12,500 nucleotides of DNA from Botryococcus braunii (Eukaryota > Chlorophyta > Trebouxiophyceae). Position 1 is the first letter of the stretch. Every line of letters begins with the position of its first letter. Below, in pieces: positions 11,171 to 12,500 of the stretch. Below the pieces are notes generated by a model. It saw only the letters and a program-made list of their open reading frames with translations, ran no database searches and had not been told where the DNA came from. Location of the stretch: positions 426,344-438,843 of the forward strand of contig KV908357.1 in assembly GCA_002005505.1 (NCBI GenBank), in the 5' to 3' direction. The position numbers and the translations under genes were made by a program.

Positions 11171-12353
11171 GCCGCTCTCCCAAGCCCTTCAAAAACTTCT
11201 CTCATGTAGCTTTCAAAACGTAATAAAATGAGCCACAAAGTCTGAATGCCAACAACGCCCTCCCCGAGCGAGGGTCCCATCTACCCGGGGGGTCCCATCT
11301 ACCCGGGGCTCGAATATTTTAAGACCTATCGTCTACCAGAATTCTTTTTTTGATTCTTTATAGCCCTCTCTCGTGCATGCTATTTCCCATGCAGTCTCCC
11401 TTCATGTCAGCACGAGAACCGTATTACTTCTAGGGTTCTCTTCAGGCCCGTCAACAACAAGATACCGTTTCGCACACCGGGATTTGCCGGGCGATACAAT
11501 CGTATCGTAACAACTGTAGCAATTCAGATCGGGCCGGATTCGATTTGGTGGGGCCGACCGGCCTACGCCGCTGACTGGGGGTCAAACAGGGTGTACCTGC
11601 CAGGATGCCAGGATGATTTCGCATGAATTCCAGTGTGACATAGATGATCGACAATTTAAATAGTGTACCAGCACTAGTGTACTAGCAACACCACCCTGAA
11701 TCCACCGTGCGTCGCACAATGTGTTTAAATGTTTGATTGTACAGTAGGCAGACCCATGCCCAGCAGTGCAACTCCCACACATTCCCGTTGATAACCAGGG
11801 GCAGACCCCCACATTTGCATCAAGAAATTTATGGTTGCGACGCTACCTCTTGCGAGGCCCACTCCAGAAGTTTCAGGCCGATTGGAACGCCGAGTACATT
11901 TGTCCCCGTTCCCCGTTTCGTTTCCGCCGTTGCGTGTCTCGTATTTGGTTGGCTACCTCGGGTGGCCCGCTTTTCTTATTTCGGCTAGCGTGTGTTGTGG
12001 ACATCTTATCATGCCCTCGTGGCTGGACAGATGTAACTCTCTTCAGGCCCAGTCAGAAAGGACCCCTGCTGGTAAACTACATAAGGACTCCTGTTGGATA
12101 TGAGGGGAGAAATGATGACATCGTCCTGTGTTTAAGGAGGCCACTTTGCATCACATTATGCCCAGTGTGATGGACAGAAGTATCTCCTTGCGCAATCGCA
12201 GGAGTGACAGTGCAGTCTTGTCGCAGAATGAAGTTGCATTTTTAGGGGTTAAGGGTATGTGTACACTGATGGGTACCGGTAAGACCGAAGGAAGTCTGCA
12301 CCGGTATGTAATATTCGAATAATGAATTCACTTTTCCCTTAAATATTCCCTGC
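11171..12353. other. intergenic region without a supported gene
   Basis: This lies upstream of the minus-strand gene. The open frames here (for example plus 11766-12170) lack recognisable domains, clear codon bias or splice sites. An exact 18-bp tandem duplication, GGGTCCCATCTACCCGGG, sits at 11272-11307, about 100 bp upstream of the minus-strand start codon, and may be in its promoter. An imperfect repeat of AAGGACCCCTGCTGG occurs near 12058 and 12084. Confidence 0.5.
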
Positions 12354-12500
12354 ATGGACCGGCACAGGGGCACGAGGCCCAAGTCCAAAGGGAACCCTCC
12401 GGAGGAGCAGGCAGAAATTGTGAGAACTGATGGGTATTGTTTCTGCTGAGGACCCGGAAGATGACAGGCAGGTGACTATGGAGGCCAAAGCAGGTTTTTG
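12354..12500 (+). CDS. weak candidate first exons of a plus-strand gene, cut by the window
   Basis: ATG 12354 opens 22 codons (MDRHRGTRPKSKGNPPEEQA, then EI) ending at a GTGAGA donor at 12420. An acceptor GGCAG at 12467-12471 would make a 52-bp intron in phase 0, and the frame stays open to the window edge. Without this intron a stop occurs at once. The piece is too short to identify and could be chance. Confidence 0.2.

Noticed and set aside
11476..11510. Small hairpin CGATACAATCGTATCG
   Set aside because: A six-base stem without any context of a terminator or RNA gene is expected by chance.
11766..12322. Plus-strand frames of 134 and 64 codons
   Set aside because: No recognisable motifs, no codon bias and no partner exons; they are likely chance frames in intergenic DNA.

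Overview
The window is eukaryotic nuclear DNA. It holds a copia-type LTR retrotransposon, a spliced gene with GT-AG introns, long (GT/CA)n and (GA)n microsatellites, minisatellites and very low gene density. A green alga is my best guess. The retrotransposon primer site is of the half-tRNA type, used by Drosophila copia and by Volvox Osser, and the split gene has algal-looking GTGAGT/GTGGGT donors and a multi-spanning membrane protein. The organism call is inference.

Positions 1 to about 3850 (minus strand) carry the 5' part of the retrotransposon. Reading along the minus strand, it has a 5' LTR (inner edge 3231), a primer-binding site matching the anticodon arm of initiator tRNA-Met (3218-3230), an extra 174-codon ORF (3173-2649), a 16-nt gap, and then gag-pol (2632 to the left edge). 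Gag-pol has a gag domain, zinc knuckle, protease, HHCC domain and DD35E integrase. Two frameshifts break it near 330 and 237, so this copy is probably dead. Reverse transcriptase, RNase H and the 3' LTR lie outside the window.

The most striking observation is the N-terminus of the extra ORF, MGRTKQSGRMSTGGKRP. It matches the histone H3 tail (ARTKQTARKSTGGKAP) at 11 of 16 positions without gaps. Three further positions are conservative, and the residue at the place of H3 lysine 9 is methionine. This is the pattern of an H3K9M-like histone-tail mimic carried by a retrotransposon. I know of no description of such a protein in a copia element.

Positions 3852-5290 are mostly non-coding, with short duplications and a (GT)8-G12 tract. 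Positions 5761-11170 (minus strand) hold a split gene for a membrane protein. Four exons (11170-10550, 9700-9575, 8638-8528, 8040-7795) join in phase 0 and together give about six hydrophobic segments. Two more candidate exons lie further on (6332-6297, 5853-5761). Its introns and surroundings contain nearly all the microsatellites and two adjoining minisatellites (6640-7110, 7246-7780). Positions 11171-12353 are intergenic with no supported gene. A weak plus-strand first exon may start at 12354.
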